Below, in pieces: positions 42,138-51,168 of a DNA stretch of 55,819 nucleotides. A program made the position numbers and the translations under genes. This DNA comes from Armatimonadota bacterium (GTDB lineage: Bacteria > Armatimonadota > UBA5829). Position 1 is the stretch's first letter. Each line of letters starts with the position of its first letter. The stretch spans positions 1 to 55,819 of the forward strand of contig JAMCYN010000066.1 of NCBI GenBank assembly GCA_023474015.1. Reading direction: 5' to 3'. Under the pieces are notes generated by a model. That model saw nothing but the letters and a program-made list of their open reading frames with translations, was not told where the DNA came from and did not search any database.

Positions 42138-43598
42138 TTACTTAACCTTCTTCGGCTTCTTCGGATTCGAGTGGGGCACTGTCACGGCAGCCTCGGCCAC
42201 TGCGATGTTGCCGGCCACATCCGTACCGGTCAACACGAGGGTGTAGACGCGGCCGTCGAGGTCGTTCTCGTTTCTGGACGCTACGAGCGGGACCATCACC
42301 GTAGTGCCCGGCGCGACATCCATCTCCGGCTGAACCAGGCCGTACTCGTCGATCACCGCCAGGTGCAGATTAGACACGCCGGAGTCGGCGTCCGTGGCGG
42401 TTACATTCACAGGTAATTGCACGGTCGCCCCGGTCGGCGGCCATATCGTGTCGATCAATGGCTCTACAGCCACGCTCGGCGGGACAGTGTCCGCCGGGGC
42501 CGATGTATGCAAGAGCACCACAAGCCCGTTCCACCAGTCGGCGATTGCCAGGTCCGGGTGGCCGTCGGAGTTCAGGTCCCCCACGGCAAGGCCTTGCGGC
42601 TCATAGCTGTTGCAGTAGGGCGCGCCATAGCTGGTCCAGTCGCCCAGCGTGCCGTCGGGTTGCTGATAGAGGGTGGTGGCGGCCTCATAGCCGCCGTGGG
42701 CGGCGACCACATCGCCCCTGCCGTCCCCGTCCAGATCTGCCACAGCAAGCGCTTGAGCGAAATCATACGCCGGATAGAGCGTCGGAGTTCCAAGCCCCCC
42801 GACGTCCTGAGGAATGACTCCAATTGACGCATAGGGCTGGTTGGTGGCAACCGTGAACGCGAGGTCATCGCGGCCGTCGCCCGTGACATCCCCCGCGGTC
42901 AGCGCATAGGCCCATTGCGCTGGAATGTATATCGGGGCATCGAAGCCGCCCGACGCTCCAGACAGGTAGCACGCTTGATTGTCGAGCAGGAGCGCGATGT
43001 CCCGTATGCCGTCGGAGTTGGCGTCCAGGGTGCTGATACAGCGGGCGTTGGAGCCGGTCAGGGAGCAGAATATGGGCAGATTGAACGTGCCGTCGAGTGC
43101 CTGAGGCGACACCATTACCAGCGGGAAACTGGCGGAGGTGTCCGCGACATCCGCCCGGCCGTCGCCGTTCAGATCGTCTATCACGAGCGAGTTCACAAGC
43201 CCGTAGCCGGAACACACTTTCGATAACCCCAACGTGCCGTCGGTCGCCTGGTAATAGAGTAGGATAGCCCCGTTCGCCCCGCCTACGGCCAGGTCCATGC
43301 GCGAGTCATTATCGAGGTCTCCTATCGCAAGGCCGGTAGGCATCGTGGGAGCATAGAGTTGGGTTGGAGGCCCGAGCAAACCATCAGGCTGCTGGCATAG
43401 CACGAACAGTCCGGACGGCCAAGCAGTGACGGCGACATCGTCCAGGCCGTCGCCATTGAGATCACCGACCACAACCGTCTTAGCTTCCTGAGGCAGCGGG
43501 TAAATGGCAGGCGGATGAAAATCCGATTGGGAACAAGCCCTGGGTCCGGCGGACACCACCAGGAGCACAGCGAGGAACCACAGCCCTATACGTGACAT
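42138..43598 (-). CDS. FG-GAP/VCBS seven-bladed propeller protein, secreted
   Basis: The 486-aa protein has a signal peptide (GLWFLAVLLVVSAGPRACSQ) and seven integrin-like repeats, each with a calcium-binding loop such as GDLNGDGLDDVAV, GDLDNDSRMDLAV, DDLNGDGRADVAD, DANSDGIRDIALL, GDVTGDGRDDLAF, ADLDGDGRGDVVA and GDLNSDGHPDLAI. A C-terminal Ig-like domain (PPSVAVEPLIDTIWPPTGAT) and a lysine tail follow. AGGAGG is 8 nt before the ATG. It is likely a surface adhesion or matrix protein. Confidence 0.9.
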   Translation of the reverse strand: MSRIGLWFLAVLLVVSAGPRACSQSDFHPPAIYPLPQEAKTVVVGDLNGDGLDDVAVTAWPSGLFVLCQQPDGLLGPPTQLYAPTMPTGLAIGDLDNDSRMDLAVGGANGAILLYYQATDGTLGLSKVCSGYGLVNSLVIDDLNGDGRADVADTSASFPLVMVSPQALDGTFNLPIFCSLTGSNARCISTLDANSDGIRDIALLLDNQACYLSGASGGFDAPIYIPAQWAYALTAGDVTGDGRDDLAFTVATNQPYASIGVIPQDVGGLGTPTLYPAYDFAQALAVADLDGDGRGDVVAAHGGYEAATTLYQQPDGTLGDWTSYGAPYCNSYEPQGLAVGDLNSDGHPDLAIADWWNGLVVLLHTSAPADTVPPSVAVEPLIDTIWPPTGATVQLPVNVTATDADSGVSNLHLAVIDEYGLVQPEMDVAPGTTVMVPLVASRNENDLDGRVYTLVLTGTDVAGNIAVAEAAVTVPHSNPKKPKKVK

Positions 43599-43921
43599 CG
43601 CAGCAACCTCCTATTCGGGGACGCATAATTCTCAGAGCGTTGACGGGCTGCAGCGATATGGTTACTGATTCAGTACATGCTATCCTTTTGCCACATATCG
43701 CATGCGTTCGGGACCGGCAAGAAGACTGGAAAATCCAGCAGCTTGTGTCCCAAAGCCCACCCAAAGCAGACAAGCAATAATAGCCTAAATGCTGACCTGG
43801 GTCAACGCACAGGAAGGCGCTACAGTGACGTAAGGCTCTGTTTTGCGGGCATGCACTAACCCAGCATCCTGAGCCCTGTCGAAGGATGCGGCCAGTTCGG
43901 TGCTTGAAAAACAGTACAGTG
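43599..43921. other. Intergenic stretch with a short REP-like hairpin
   Basis: No gene is seen. GCATCCT (43864-43870) pairs with AGGATGC (43883-43889) around GAGCCCTGTCGA, a REP-type motif. Confidence 0.4.
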
Positions 43922-43958
43922 CAAAACAAAGACCGCATCGGAATTACCGAAGCGGTCT
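43922..43958 (-). terminator. Terminator of tRNA-Val
   Basis: On the minus strand AGACCGC ... GCGGTCT forms a hairpin with an inner CGGT/ACCG pairing, followed by TTGTTTTG. It lies 24 bp after the tRNA. Confidence 0.8.
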
Positions 43959-43981
43959 ATTCTGAGATCAATTTGGAAGCG

Positions 43982-44056
43982 TGGTGGGCGATACTGGATT
44001 CGAACCAGTGACCCCTTCGGTGTGAACGAAGTGCTCTCCCACTGAGCCAATCGCCC
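43982..44056 (-). tRNA. tRNA-Val (anticodon CAC), CCA encoded
   Basis: The acceptor stem GGGCGAT/ATCGCCC, the D arm (GGCTCAGTGGGAGAGC), the anticodon stem CTTCG/CGAAG with loop TTCACAC, and the T arm with GGTTCGAATCC are all intact. The anticodon is CAC, which reads GUG. The 3' CCA is encoded. Confidence 0.96.
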
Positions 44057-44161
44057 ACGCTGCACTCGCCCGCCAAGGGTTGAGGTCTTACCTCCCAGCA
44101 GGCGGTTAAATTATACTCCCGATCACAAAATCAGTCAATATCGAAATAGGCTCAAGACATG

Positions 44162-44190
44162 TTGACATCGAACCGGGGCAATGTTAACAT
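44162..44190 (+). promoter_or_regulatory. Promoter of tRNA-Gly
   Basis: TTGACA at 44162-44167 and TAACAT at 44185-44190 are separated by exactly 17 bp. The tRNA begins 14 bp later. Confidence 0.75.
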
Positions 44191-44203
44191 AGCTATGTTA
44201 GGT

Positions 44204-44279
44204 GCGGGAGTAGCTCAGTTGGTAGAGCGCTAGCCTTCCAAGCTGGATGTCGCGAGTTCGAGCCTCGTCTCCCGCTCCA
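44204..44279 (+). tRNA. tRNA-Gly (anticodon UCC), CCA encoded
   Basis: GCGGGAG pairs with CTCCCGC at the ends. The D arm GTAGCTCAGTTGGTAGAGC, anticodon stem CTAGC/GCTGG with loop CTTCCAA, and T arm GAGTTCGAGCCTC are intact. The anticodon TCC reads GGA/GGG. It is divergent from tRNA-Val and has its own promoter. Confidence 0.97.
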
Positions 44280-44374
44280 TTTTTATGTACCAGCTTTTGA
44301 TCTCATTTGAACGATGCGACTGGAAACCTACCCGCCCGGTAGGCCGTGCTCTCAGTGTCGAAAACAACCGCCAA

Positions 44375-44689
44375 TTACAAATTACTGTCCGGCCTGAGCC
44401 AGTATTCCGAATCCCATCCGTAGCGCCAACCTGCGGGCAGTTGCCCCGCATAGCAAAACGCTCCGCACTTCGTCCATGGGTCCGTGGCGTAGCAGTTCGT
44501 ATCCGGCCCACGGCCATACCAGTTTCCATAAACACAGGTGGGGGTCCTGTCATAACCCCCCGCCGGGCAGCTTCCGCATATATCAGGGTTCCCCGGCCTG
44601 GCATAGCAGGTCGAGCCCGCATAAACGCTCGCGGCTGCGGCGGTCAGGACGATAAGCGCCAGTAAGGCGACCAAATACACTCTCTTCAT
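44375..44689 (-). CDS. Small Cys-rich secreted protein
   Basis: The 104-aa protein starts at 44689 after GGAGGAG, with a signal peptide (RVYLVALLALIVLTAAAASV). The mature part has eight cysteines (TCYARPGNPDICGSCPAGGY, TPTCVYGNWY, NCYATDPWTKCGAFC), so four disulfides are likely. It ends WLRPDSNL. I do not recognise a family. Its gene runs towards tRNA-Gly from the opposite strand. Confidence 0.72.
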   Translation of the reverse strand: MKRVYLVALLALIVLTAAAASVYAGSTCYARPGNPDICGSCPAGGYDRTPTCVYGNWYGRGPDTNCYATDPWTKCGAFCYAGQLPAGWRYGWDSEYWLRPDSNL

Positions 44690-44787
44690 TTTCGCCGCTC
44701 CTCCCATATAGGTTTTCTTACACATAGGCAGCGGCCTTGCGGCCCTGCCAGCATTACTTTACCCATTATGGAAGGGAGTCAGCAGGC

Positions 44788-44882
44788 TGAACCCTATTGC
44801 ATTGACGGCAGGCCAGCGATCGATAGCAGATGCACCCCGAACTCCTCGTCCATCTCCCGCGAGGCGTCGATTCCCAGGAGTT
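44788..44882 (-). pseudogene. 3' fragment of a PPC/DUF296 gene
   Basis: About 95 bp match the 3' end of the gene at 49184-49639 with only a few differences, covering the codons for LGIDASREMDEEFGVHLLSI and the stop region. Only the last ~30 codons remain. It ends 8 bp from the stop of the GH95-like gene, marking a rearrangement breakpoint. Confidence 0.8.
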
Positions 44883-44889
44883 CACATTC

Positions 44890-47442
44890 TCAAATGCACT
44901 CTTGGAAATTCGGTCTGCCAAGCCACACGTTTTTGCAAAGCAACCTGGGCTGGGCCGGTTCTATTGGCAACAGCGGTTTCTGTTCCGGTGCGTCAACATC
45001 ACGCATTAGTTCGTTCGACCGTAAAAGAACAGCTTCTCCTGCATTCAGCACAACAAGTAGAGTCTCCCCGGTCCGCGGAGACTTGAGCCTTACCTCGATC
45101 CGGGTCGATTGCCGGTTTTGCATACTGACAAACTCGACTTCTCCCCCTACCAGCCTCGACGACACCGCGATGTTTCCTTCGGCAATCAGATTGACGAACT
45201 GCGCATCCTTGTCTTTGGGCCAACCTGGGAAGACCCTGATGATCCCGTTGTGGCTTTGGAGCAAGGCTTCAGTCGTCATTGTGAGATAATCGCTACTGGA
45301 CTCAATGACTGCAACGCTCTTTTCTTTGCACCTGGGGTTTGGACTTGCGCCGCCGCCGTGTCCGCACCAGGCCTCAAACTTCGGCATTTGTTCTCCCACA
45401 TCCATAAGAGATTCATCAGGAATGTTCGCTAGGTTCGACTCGCTTGCATCCGAATGTGCTACAACCGCCGCATCGTGGCTGATGAGACCGTTCGGTTTCG
45501 AATAAGCACGCAGAAACATCGGAATATAGTTGCTCCAGAACTCTTCTACCCGGCCAAGTCTTAGCGCGGTCATGGCTCGGAAGAAACACAGCCATGCGCA
45601 CCCGTAGTGGAAACCGCATTCATCGGCGTAACTTATTATTGCCGTCTTGTCCACTACCGAGTCGAGCGTATCGTTGTACATAGCGAGTACGTTCTGCTCA
45701 GCGAACTCATCAATCTCGCCGCAGGGGTACACCGGATGCAAACAGCCCGCCTGACCGACATGGTGGGTCGCAGGTATTCCTACTCCGTCCACCACAACAC
45801 TTCGCCCCTTGTCGTCTACACCGGTGGGATAGTCGGAAAGGTCGGCGAGAACCTCACGCCAGCGACGGGCAAGTTCTTTGTCAATTTGCAGCAGTTCTGA
45901 AGCCTCAATGGCGGTGGTGAGGCATACTTTCAACATGGAAACGGTTTGGACGGGATCGGCGCAGTCGAGTATGTCGAGTTCGAAGGCCTGCACCGGCCAA
46001 AGATGGTACTTACCGTCAGCACCCTTGTTCATTATATGCAGGTAAAACGCCAGGATTTCCTTCAGGAATGGATATATGCGCGTTCTGAGTCTCTCTTCAT
46101 CCTGCACATACTTCCAGCACAAGCAGTGCATCAACGCAACATACGATCCTGCCGTATAGAACCTGTTGCCACCCAAAACCGTGGCTGAGAGCCCCATGGC
46201 ATTGATGGTGATTCCGAAGTGTGCGCCATCAGCCGACCATACGTCCCGTGCTGCCTTTCGGGCGTTTGGCAGGAATGAGTCATAGGTGTCCATATAAGCA
46301 TCGAAGATCTCGCTGTGGTTCAAAGCGTGAACCGGAAAAAACGGGCACTGTATGTTCAGATCCTGGGTATATTCCCCTTTCCACGGCGACATCTGAAAAG
46401 CGCCCACGCTCGGCCCGTAGAACAACCCTAACAGCCCTGAAATCGGCGCATACCTGTATGAACATCCCAGCGCATATAGTGAGGTGTAAAAGAGTTGCTC
46501 AAGTGGTTTATCGCCCAGTTCAACCCAGCTCTTCTGCCAGAACTCCGACCACCATTGCTCGTGGGTGTGTCTCAACACCTCATAGTCCGTATGAGACAGT
46601 CTTTCAAGCCGAGCGATCACTTCAGTCATAGGATCGTCCGATTCCAGGCTGGTGACCACGGCGATGTACACATCGAAATCGCCATTCACCCTTAGAATAC
46701 CGTGACGTCCCGCTACACTCGATTGAACGCTGCCCACCTCTGGCGGCCTGTACTGCTTCCTGATCCGTGGGATGATGTCGTCTCGATACGCCGTCGATAG
46801 CCTTGGAACTTCGCGAATACCTGCCGCATACCGGCCCGCCTCCGGCATTTGCATCTTCATCAGGACAGTGTCGCCATCGCATTCCATCTCGGGCTGGTCA
46901 AGTTCGACATCCTCCGGTCTGGTGAAATGCAGGCTGGTAGCGGGGGATACAATGGGCGAAACATCGCGCACTCGGATCACCAGCGCGTTCTCATCGGCCA
47001 TCACAAATGACTCCACCCTCGGGTGACACAGATGCTTGTCGAGTTGCGTACTAACGGTCGCGTCATACAATGATAGGCGCGACTTCACCGACGGCAGCGC
47101 GGAGCGCACACTTGAACCCATGGCAAGATCCATCGTAAGTGTGCAACAACTCTTGGGCCCAAGCCCCATCGCGGGAGATGGCCCAAGTTCTTCTCGTTCG
47201 AAGTCCGATGACTTTGCACCCTCGCGCACCATCTTCTCCGCCTCATCGCGCCCGATGATCCGCCGCACTTCGTTTATGCGAGCGTCCAGGACATCGGTTT
47301 TGTTCACAACCCACTCCAAGGCCTCGGGAGCATAGAACACCGCTCCGAGGCTGCCATTACCCATCAGCAGACCATCCTGCCAGCAGCTCGGCGGAGTTTC
47401 ATAAACCACATCGTATTGAGAAATAAAAGCTTTCCAATCCAT
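44890..47442 (-). CDS. GH95-like glycoside hydrolase, (alpha/alpha)6 barrel
   Basis: The 850-aa protein starts MDWKAFISQYDVVYETPP, with LLMGNGSLGAVFYAPEALEW, the N-terminal beta-sandwich mark of GH95 and related families. The barrel region contains HEQWWSEFWQKSWVELGDKP, FQMSPWKGEYTQDLNIQCPF and NGIIRVFPGWPKDKDAQFVN. The DLNIQ stretch aligns by eye with the NIN motif of GH95 fucosidases but has D for the first N, so the activity or linkage may differ. The start at 47442 is chosen; the frame reaches 47562. No signal peptide is seen, so it may act in the cytoplasm. Fucose, galactose or a similar sugar is a plausible target. Confidence 0.82.
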   Translation of the reverse strand: MDWKAFISQYDVVYETPPSCWQDGLLMGNGSLGAVFYAPEALEWVVNKTDVLDARINEVRRIIGRDEAEKMVREGAKSSDFEREELGPSPAMGLGPKSCCTLTMDLAMGSSVRSALPSVKSRLSLYDATVSTQLDKHLCHPRVESFVMADENALVIRVRDVSPIVSPATSLHFTRPEDVELDQPEMECDGDTVLMKMQMPEAGRYAAGIREVPRLSTAYRDDIIPRIRKQYRPPEVGSVQSSVAGRHGILRVNGDFDVYIAVVTSLESDDPMTEVIARLERLSHTDYEVLRHTHEQWWSEFWQKSWVELGDKPLEQLFYTSLYALGCSYRYAPISGLLGLFYGPSVGAFQMSPWKGEYTQDLNIQCPFFPVHALNHSEIFDAYMDTYDSFLPNARKAARDVWSADGAHFGITINAMGLSATVLGGNRFYTAGSYVALMHCLCWKYVQDEERLRTRIYPFLKEILAFYLHIMNKGADGKYHLWPVQAFELDILDCADPVQTVSMLKVCLTTAIEASELLQIDKELARRWREVLADLSDYPTGVDDKGRSVVVDGVGIPATHHVGQAGCLHPVYPCGEIDEFAEQNVLAMYNDTLDSVVDKTAIISYADECGFHYGCAWLCFFRAMTALRLGRVEEFWSNYIPMFLRAYSKPNGLISHDAAVVAHSDASESNLANIPDESLMDVGEQMPKFEAWCGHGGGASPNPRCKEKSVAVIESSSDYLTMTTEALLQSHNGIIRVFPGWPKDKDAQFVNLIAEGNIAVSSRLVGGEVEFVSMQNRQSTRIEVRLKSPRTGETLLVVLNAGEAVLLRSNELMRDVDAPEQKPLLPIEPAQPRLLCKNVWLGRPNFQECI

Positions 47443-47853
47443 AGTGACTCGTATCCTCTTCCGGCCAAAATTCAGTGCGGCGCTTGTTGTGCCTTGGGCT
47501 GTGTACTGTGATGGTGAAAGATACCCCAGTGCCAAGTGTTGCCGACTTCCATTATGGAACAACTTCCGTGTAATTGAAATACATTCCTACCACCTGCGCT
47601 TTATCTTCAGCTAATCCCGTTATTTCTCATCATTCGCGCCCCCTCGGGTATGGACTTCGCGAAGCGAAAGTATACGTTTTGGTTGCTCGATCTTACGGGA
47701 GGGCGACATTTGCTGTATAATCGTTTGAAGAAACACATTCATTCAGAGGTCAAAAATAAGCTGTTGGTTTTCTCCGACGGCAGCTAGGGTCCAATTACCA
47801 ACGAGACAGTTTTGGCAACTAACGCCGACAATTCGATCGTGTGGGGAGACAGT
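47443..47853. promoter_or_regulatory. Divergent promoter region of the GH95-like and amidohydrolase genes
   Basis: About 410 bp hold no gene. TGCTGTATAAT at 47711-47721 is a good -10 for the amidohydrolase and repeats the motif at 7081-7091. A perfect 10-bp palindrome CTTCGCGAAG lies 50-60 bp upstream of it (near 47655) and could be an operator. Confidence 0.45.
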
Positions 47854-49107
47854 ATGACAACTATTCCTGACTCGCAGGCATCAAAAGGGCTGAGGGAACG
47901 CCTCAAGGCCGAAATAGACCGTATCCCAGCCTATGACAGCCACGAACACTTTCCGTCGGAGAGTGAGTATCTGGCGACTCACTTGGACTTCTCCCACGCA
48001 GTGTCTATGCTCGTCTTGGACTTATACGGATGTGGGATGCTCCGCGATCAAATAGCGCGGTTCACGAGTTCTGATATCTCCGAGGAAGAGAAATGGTCGC
48101 TCTTTGAGCCCCACTTGTCGAAGCTCGTCAACACCGGTCTCTATGCTGGAATGCTGAGGGTGATTCGAGATCTTTATGGCATTTCAGACCTTGATTGCAG
48201 TACGTATCGCAAGCTGGGCGATCGAATTCGTGCAGCCCAGCATCTCGGGCGCTACGCAATGATCATGGATGGCGCGACCGTGTCGATAAGCGTGGTAGAT
48301 TCGCACTCAATAACTCCAGCCTCTAATCCGTATGACCCTGCGCGTTTTGGAGCCGTCTACCGGATTGACGGATGGATATTCGGCAGCAAATACAAGGAGT
48401 TGGATATTGCCACTGTGGCTGAAGCCCATCGTGCGGTGGATGATTGCGTGGAGAGTCTTTTCAGAGTGGGTGTAAGCGGAATCAAGATAGCGGCAGCGGC
48501 TGGTGGCCGTTACCTTTCGTTTCGCAGATGGAGTGAGGAGGCGGTGTCCGAATCATTCCGTGCATTGGTTGGGACCGAGACGGATTCTCCACCGCTTTCA
48601 GATGCCGCATATCCGTTCACAGATTCAGTAGTATTTCGATTCGTGGAACGGGCTGCTGAACATGGGATGATTGTCCAGATTCATACAGGGTGGCAGTCAT
48701 ATGCTGCCGGCAATCCTTATTACTTGAAAGATCTGATAGATCAGTGTCCATCTGCGACTTTCGACATATTCCACGCAGCATATCCATTCAGCGGCGAACT
48801 ATCGATGCTGGCCAAGTGCTTCCCAAATGTTTACGCGGACCTCTCCTGGGTAGCATGGCTGTCCAGGCCACTTGCAAAGCAGATTCTGTCCGATTGGCTT
48901 GAACTTGTGCCCAATACCAAGATCATTGCATTCGGTGGTGATTGCGGCTTCATTGATATGCTCTACGGATACAATCGTATATGCAGAGATGTGATTCTGG
49001 ACGTGTTGGAGGATAAAGTTCTGGCTGGTGCATTCGGTGAAGAGGAGTCCGTAATGATTGCACAGAGAATACTGGCAGGAAATCTGAAAGACCTGCTGGA
49101 AAGTTAG
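47854..49107 (+). CDS. Amidohydrolase-superfamily protein, uronate-isomerase-like
   Basis: The 417-aa protein has AYDSHEHFPSE near the N-terminus (metal-binding HxH), GMIVQIHTGWQSYAAGNPYY in the middle, and KIIAFGGDCGFIDMLYGYNR with the late aspartate. This spacing fits metal-dependent hydrolases/isomerases of the amidohydrolase_2 group. The ATG at 47854 has GGGGAGA 5-6 nt upstream; an earlier TTG at 47812 would add 14 residues. It probably processes a sugar acid or lactone derived from the neighbouring glycosidases. The substrate is unknown. Confidence 0.82.
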   Translation: MTTIPDSQASKGLRERLKAEIDRIPAYDSHEHFPSESEYLATHLDFSHAVSMLVLDLYGCGMLRDQIARFTSSDISEEEKWSLFEPHLSKLVNTGLYAGMLRVIRDLYGISDLDCSTYRKLGDRIRAAQHLGRYAMIMDGATVSISVVDSHSITPASNPYDPARFGAVYRIDGWIFGSKYKELDIATVAEAHRAVDDCVESLFRVGVSGIKIAAAAGGRYLSFRRWSEEAVSESFRALVGTETDSPPLSDAAYPFTDSVVFRFVERAAEHGMIVQIHTGWQSYAAGNPYYLKDLIDQCPSATFDIFHAAYPFSGELSMLAKCFPNVYADLSWVAWLSRPLAKQILSDWLELVPNTKIIAFGGDCGFIDMLYGYNRICRDVILDVLEDKVLAGAFGEEESVMIAQRILAGNLKDLLES

Positions 49108-49183
49108 CAAGAATGCGCACAGAGGGGAAGACTGTTGAAGTGAAGAATGCCGCTGAGCTACCACATTGAAGAGTGGAAGGGGG

Positions 49184-49639
49184 TCAGTGCATTGACGGCA
49201 GGCTTGCGATCGATAGCAGATGCACCCCGAACTCTTCGTCCATCTCCCGCGAGGCGTCGATTCCCAGGAGTTCTATAATCACGACCTCCAGCACGAGATA
49301 CACCGACATCCCCGCGCGTGGGCATCCGACTATCGCGCCATTCTCGCGGCCCATCCCGGCGTGGAAGTGGAGCGACGGTTTGCCTTCCTGCGGAAAGAGC
49401 GTACCGACTCCAACCAGCTCGCGGGCGTCATTGAACTCTTCATAGTGCGGAATCACCTTGCCGTTCGGGTTTTCGGGGCCGGTCACGACCTTCCCCTTCC
49501 GTATCCCGCCGACAGCCATTACCGCCGCGCACCTGACGCCCTCACGGCCCGCGATCTCCTCGACCGCCTCATATATCGATTCACCATCTTCCAGCCGCGC
49601 GACGAACACGCGACCGAGTGTGCCTTGGGTATACTTCAT
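49184..49639 (-). CDS. PPC/DUF296 domain protein
   Basis: The 151-aa protein has the PCC fold: FVARLEDGESIYEAVEEIAG, KPSLHFHAGMGRENGAIVGC (conserved histidines that bind metal) and VIIELLGIDASREMDEEFGV. Bacterial members form trimers of unproven function. It is the last gene of the kinase-SIS-SIS-PPC operon (25 bp after the second SIS gene), suggesting a role in the same sugar pathway. A fragment of its 3' end recurs at 44788-44882. Confidence 0.88.
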   Translation of the reverse strand: MKYTQGTLGRVFVARLEDGESIYEAVEEIAGREGVRCAAVMAVGGIRKGKVVTGPENPNGKVIPHYEEFNDARELVGVGTLFPQEGKPSLHFHAGMGRENGAIVGCPRAGMSVYLVLEVVIIELLGIDASREMDEEFGVHLLSIASLPSMH

Positions 49640-49664
49640 ATAATTCCCCTGACGTTTGACTTAC

Positions 49665-50405
49665 TCAATCCATATAATGAATCCGATGCTTATTCTCCTC
49701 AAGCAGCCGGGCATTGTAAGCGTCGCCGTGATCCAGATTGGCGCTGACAAACACCGGCGGATCGATCCCCTTGTCAACCAGCATTTGCACCGCATCAGCC
49801 ACAATCGCGTGCACTATCGCGCAGCCCATCACTGACGACAGCGGCCCCACCTTATGGGGAAATCCCGAGATGCTTACCGCGGCGTCGCCGTGGGGGGCGC
49901 AGTTGTCGATTACTATGTCGCAGAGGTCCATTAGTTTCTTGCCCGAGGGGTGGCGGCTGGTGACGTTCCGCGAGTACTCGACCGATGTTATCGCGACCGT
50001 GGTGATCCCTCGTTCCTGGGCTGCGTTTGCCATGTCGATTACCACCGCGTTTCTCCCGGATGTAGAGGCGATAAAGAGTAGGTCACCTTGCTTTATGGGG
50101 GCGGAGGCGAGGATTTCCTTGCCTAATCCCACCACTCTTTCCATCCGCGAGGTGGCGGTAAGCGGCCGCACGAACAGGTTCATACCGTGCGGATAGATAG
50201 GGTTTACCAGCATGAGACCGCCGGTGCGGTAGGTCATTTCTTCCGCGAGGATGAATGAGTGGCTGGCCCCGAATGCGAATATGCTTTGGCCGTTCTCAAC
50301 TGCATCAGCCATTGCTTCCGCGGCTTTTCGGATGCTTCCTTGCTGGGTGTCAGCTACTTTGGTAAGGGCTTCCACCGCTTTTTGGATATACGAGTTTGCA
50401 GACAC
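49665..50405 (-). CDS. SIS-domain sugar isomerase-like protein (second)
   Basis: The 246-aa protein has a sugar-phosphate isomerase fold with FAFGASHSFILAEEMTYRTG, LLFIASTSGRNAVVIDMANA, RHPSGKKLMDLCDIVIDNCA and PHGDAAV. It is of the UPF0309/sugar-isomerase-domain type. It is a paralog of the gene 1 bp upstream and shares HPSGKK, DIVIDN and GDAAV with it. The pair may form a heteromer acting on a phosphorylated amino sugar or ketose. Confidence 0.88.
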   Translation of the reverse strand: MSANSYIQKAVEALTKVADTQQGSIRKAAEAMADAVENGQSIFAFGASHSFILAEEMTYRTGGLMLVNPIYPHGMNLFVRPLTATSRMERVVGLGKEILASAPIKQGDLLFIASTSGRNAVVIDMANAAQERGITTVAITSVEYSRNVTSRHPSGKKLMDLCDIVIDNCAPHGDAAVSISGFPHKVGPLSSVMGCAIVHAIVADAVQMLVDKGIDPPVFVSANLDHGDAYNARLLEENKHRIHYMD

Positions 50406-50406
50406 C

Positions 50407-51147
50407 TTAGTACCCTCGCCGGTTGTACTCGGACTTCGTCTTTTCGTAGTATTCCTGACCGCCCTCTCGATTAATGCTCATGTAGACGCTGGGCGGATTG
50501 CCTGCCTCGGCCATATTTTCCATTACGCGGCCCCAGAGCATCCAGCCGACTATTATAGCGGAAGTGCCGGAGACAGGCAGGAGATTGAAATCGTAACCTG
50601 GAATCTCGACCGCCGCATCGCCGTAGGGCGCGCCGTTATCGATCACCACATCGCAGACTTCGAAGAGCTTTTTGCCCGATGGATGTGTTGAAATAACGCG
50701 GGATGTGTATTCCATCGAGGTGATGCCGATCACTCTTACCCCCATTTCCCGGCATGCTATCGCCAGTTCAATCGGGCCGCGATTTCTTCCTGAGACGGAT
50801 CCCACAACCACGACATCGCCGGCCCTGATCTCACTTGCCCGCACGGCAAAGCGAACCGATTCGAGGTCCATCTCGAACGGCTCCGGCCTGGGCCTGTTTG
50901 TGAGGCAATCTGCCACGGGAGCATCGATGTTGACATTGTAAGTGAACCGCTGCAAGGCGGCAAGCCCGCCCGCGCGGCCCAGAAAATCGTCCTGATTGTT
51001 GTGCCCGATTCCAGCACAGAAGACGGCGCCGCCGTTTGCCAGTGATTCCGCGACTATATTCGCGGCTTCCTCTATCCGCGGGAGCTGAGTGCTCTCCAAA
51101 TGCGACAGTATCGCGCGCACTGCTTCGAGATATTTCAATGGGACCAT
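50407..51147 (-). CDS. SIS-domain sugar isomerase-like protein (first)
   Basis: The 246-aa protein has VFCAGIGHNNQDDFLGRAGG, VVVGSVSGRNRGPIELAIAC, STHPSGKKLFEVCDVVIDNG and GDAAVEIPGYDF. It has the same length as the next protein and is weakly similar throughout. In this copy the phosphate loop reads SVSGRNR, versus STSGRNA in the paralog. It is 21 bp after the kinase gene and 1 bp before the second SIS gene, a tight operon. Confidence 0.87.
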   Translation of the reverse strand: MVPLKYLEAVRAILSHLESTQLPRIEEAANIVAESLANGGAVFCAGIGHNNQDDFLGRAGGLAALQRFTYNVNIDAPVADCLTNRPRPEPFEMDLESVRFAVRASEIRAGDVVVVGSVSGRNRGPIELAIACREMGVRVIGITSMEYTSRVISTHPSGKKLFEVCDVVIDNGAPYGDAAVEIPGYDFNLLPVSGTSAIIVGWMLWGRVMENMAEAGNPPSVYMSINREGGQEYYEKTKSEYNRRGY

Positions 51148-51168
51148 TCGATAAGCTCCTTTGATAGG

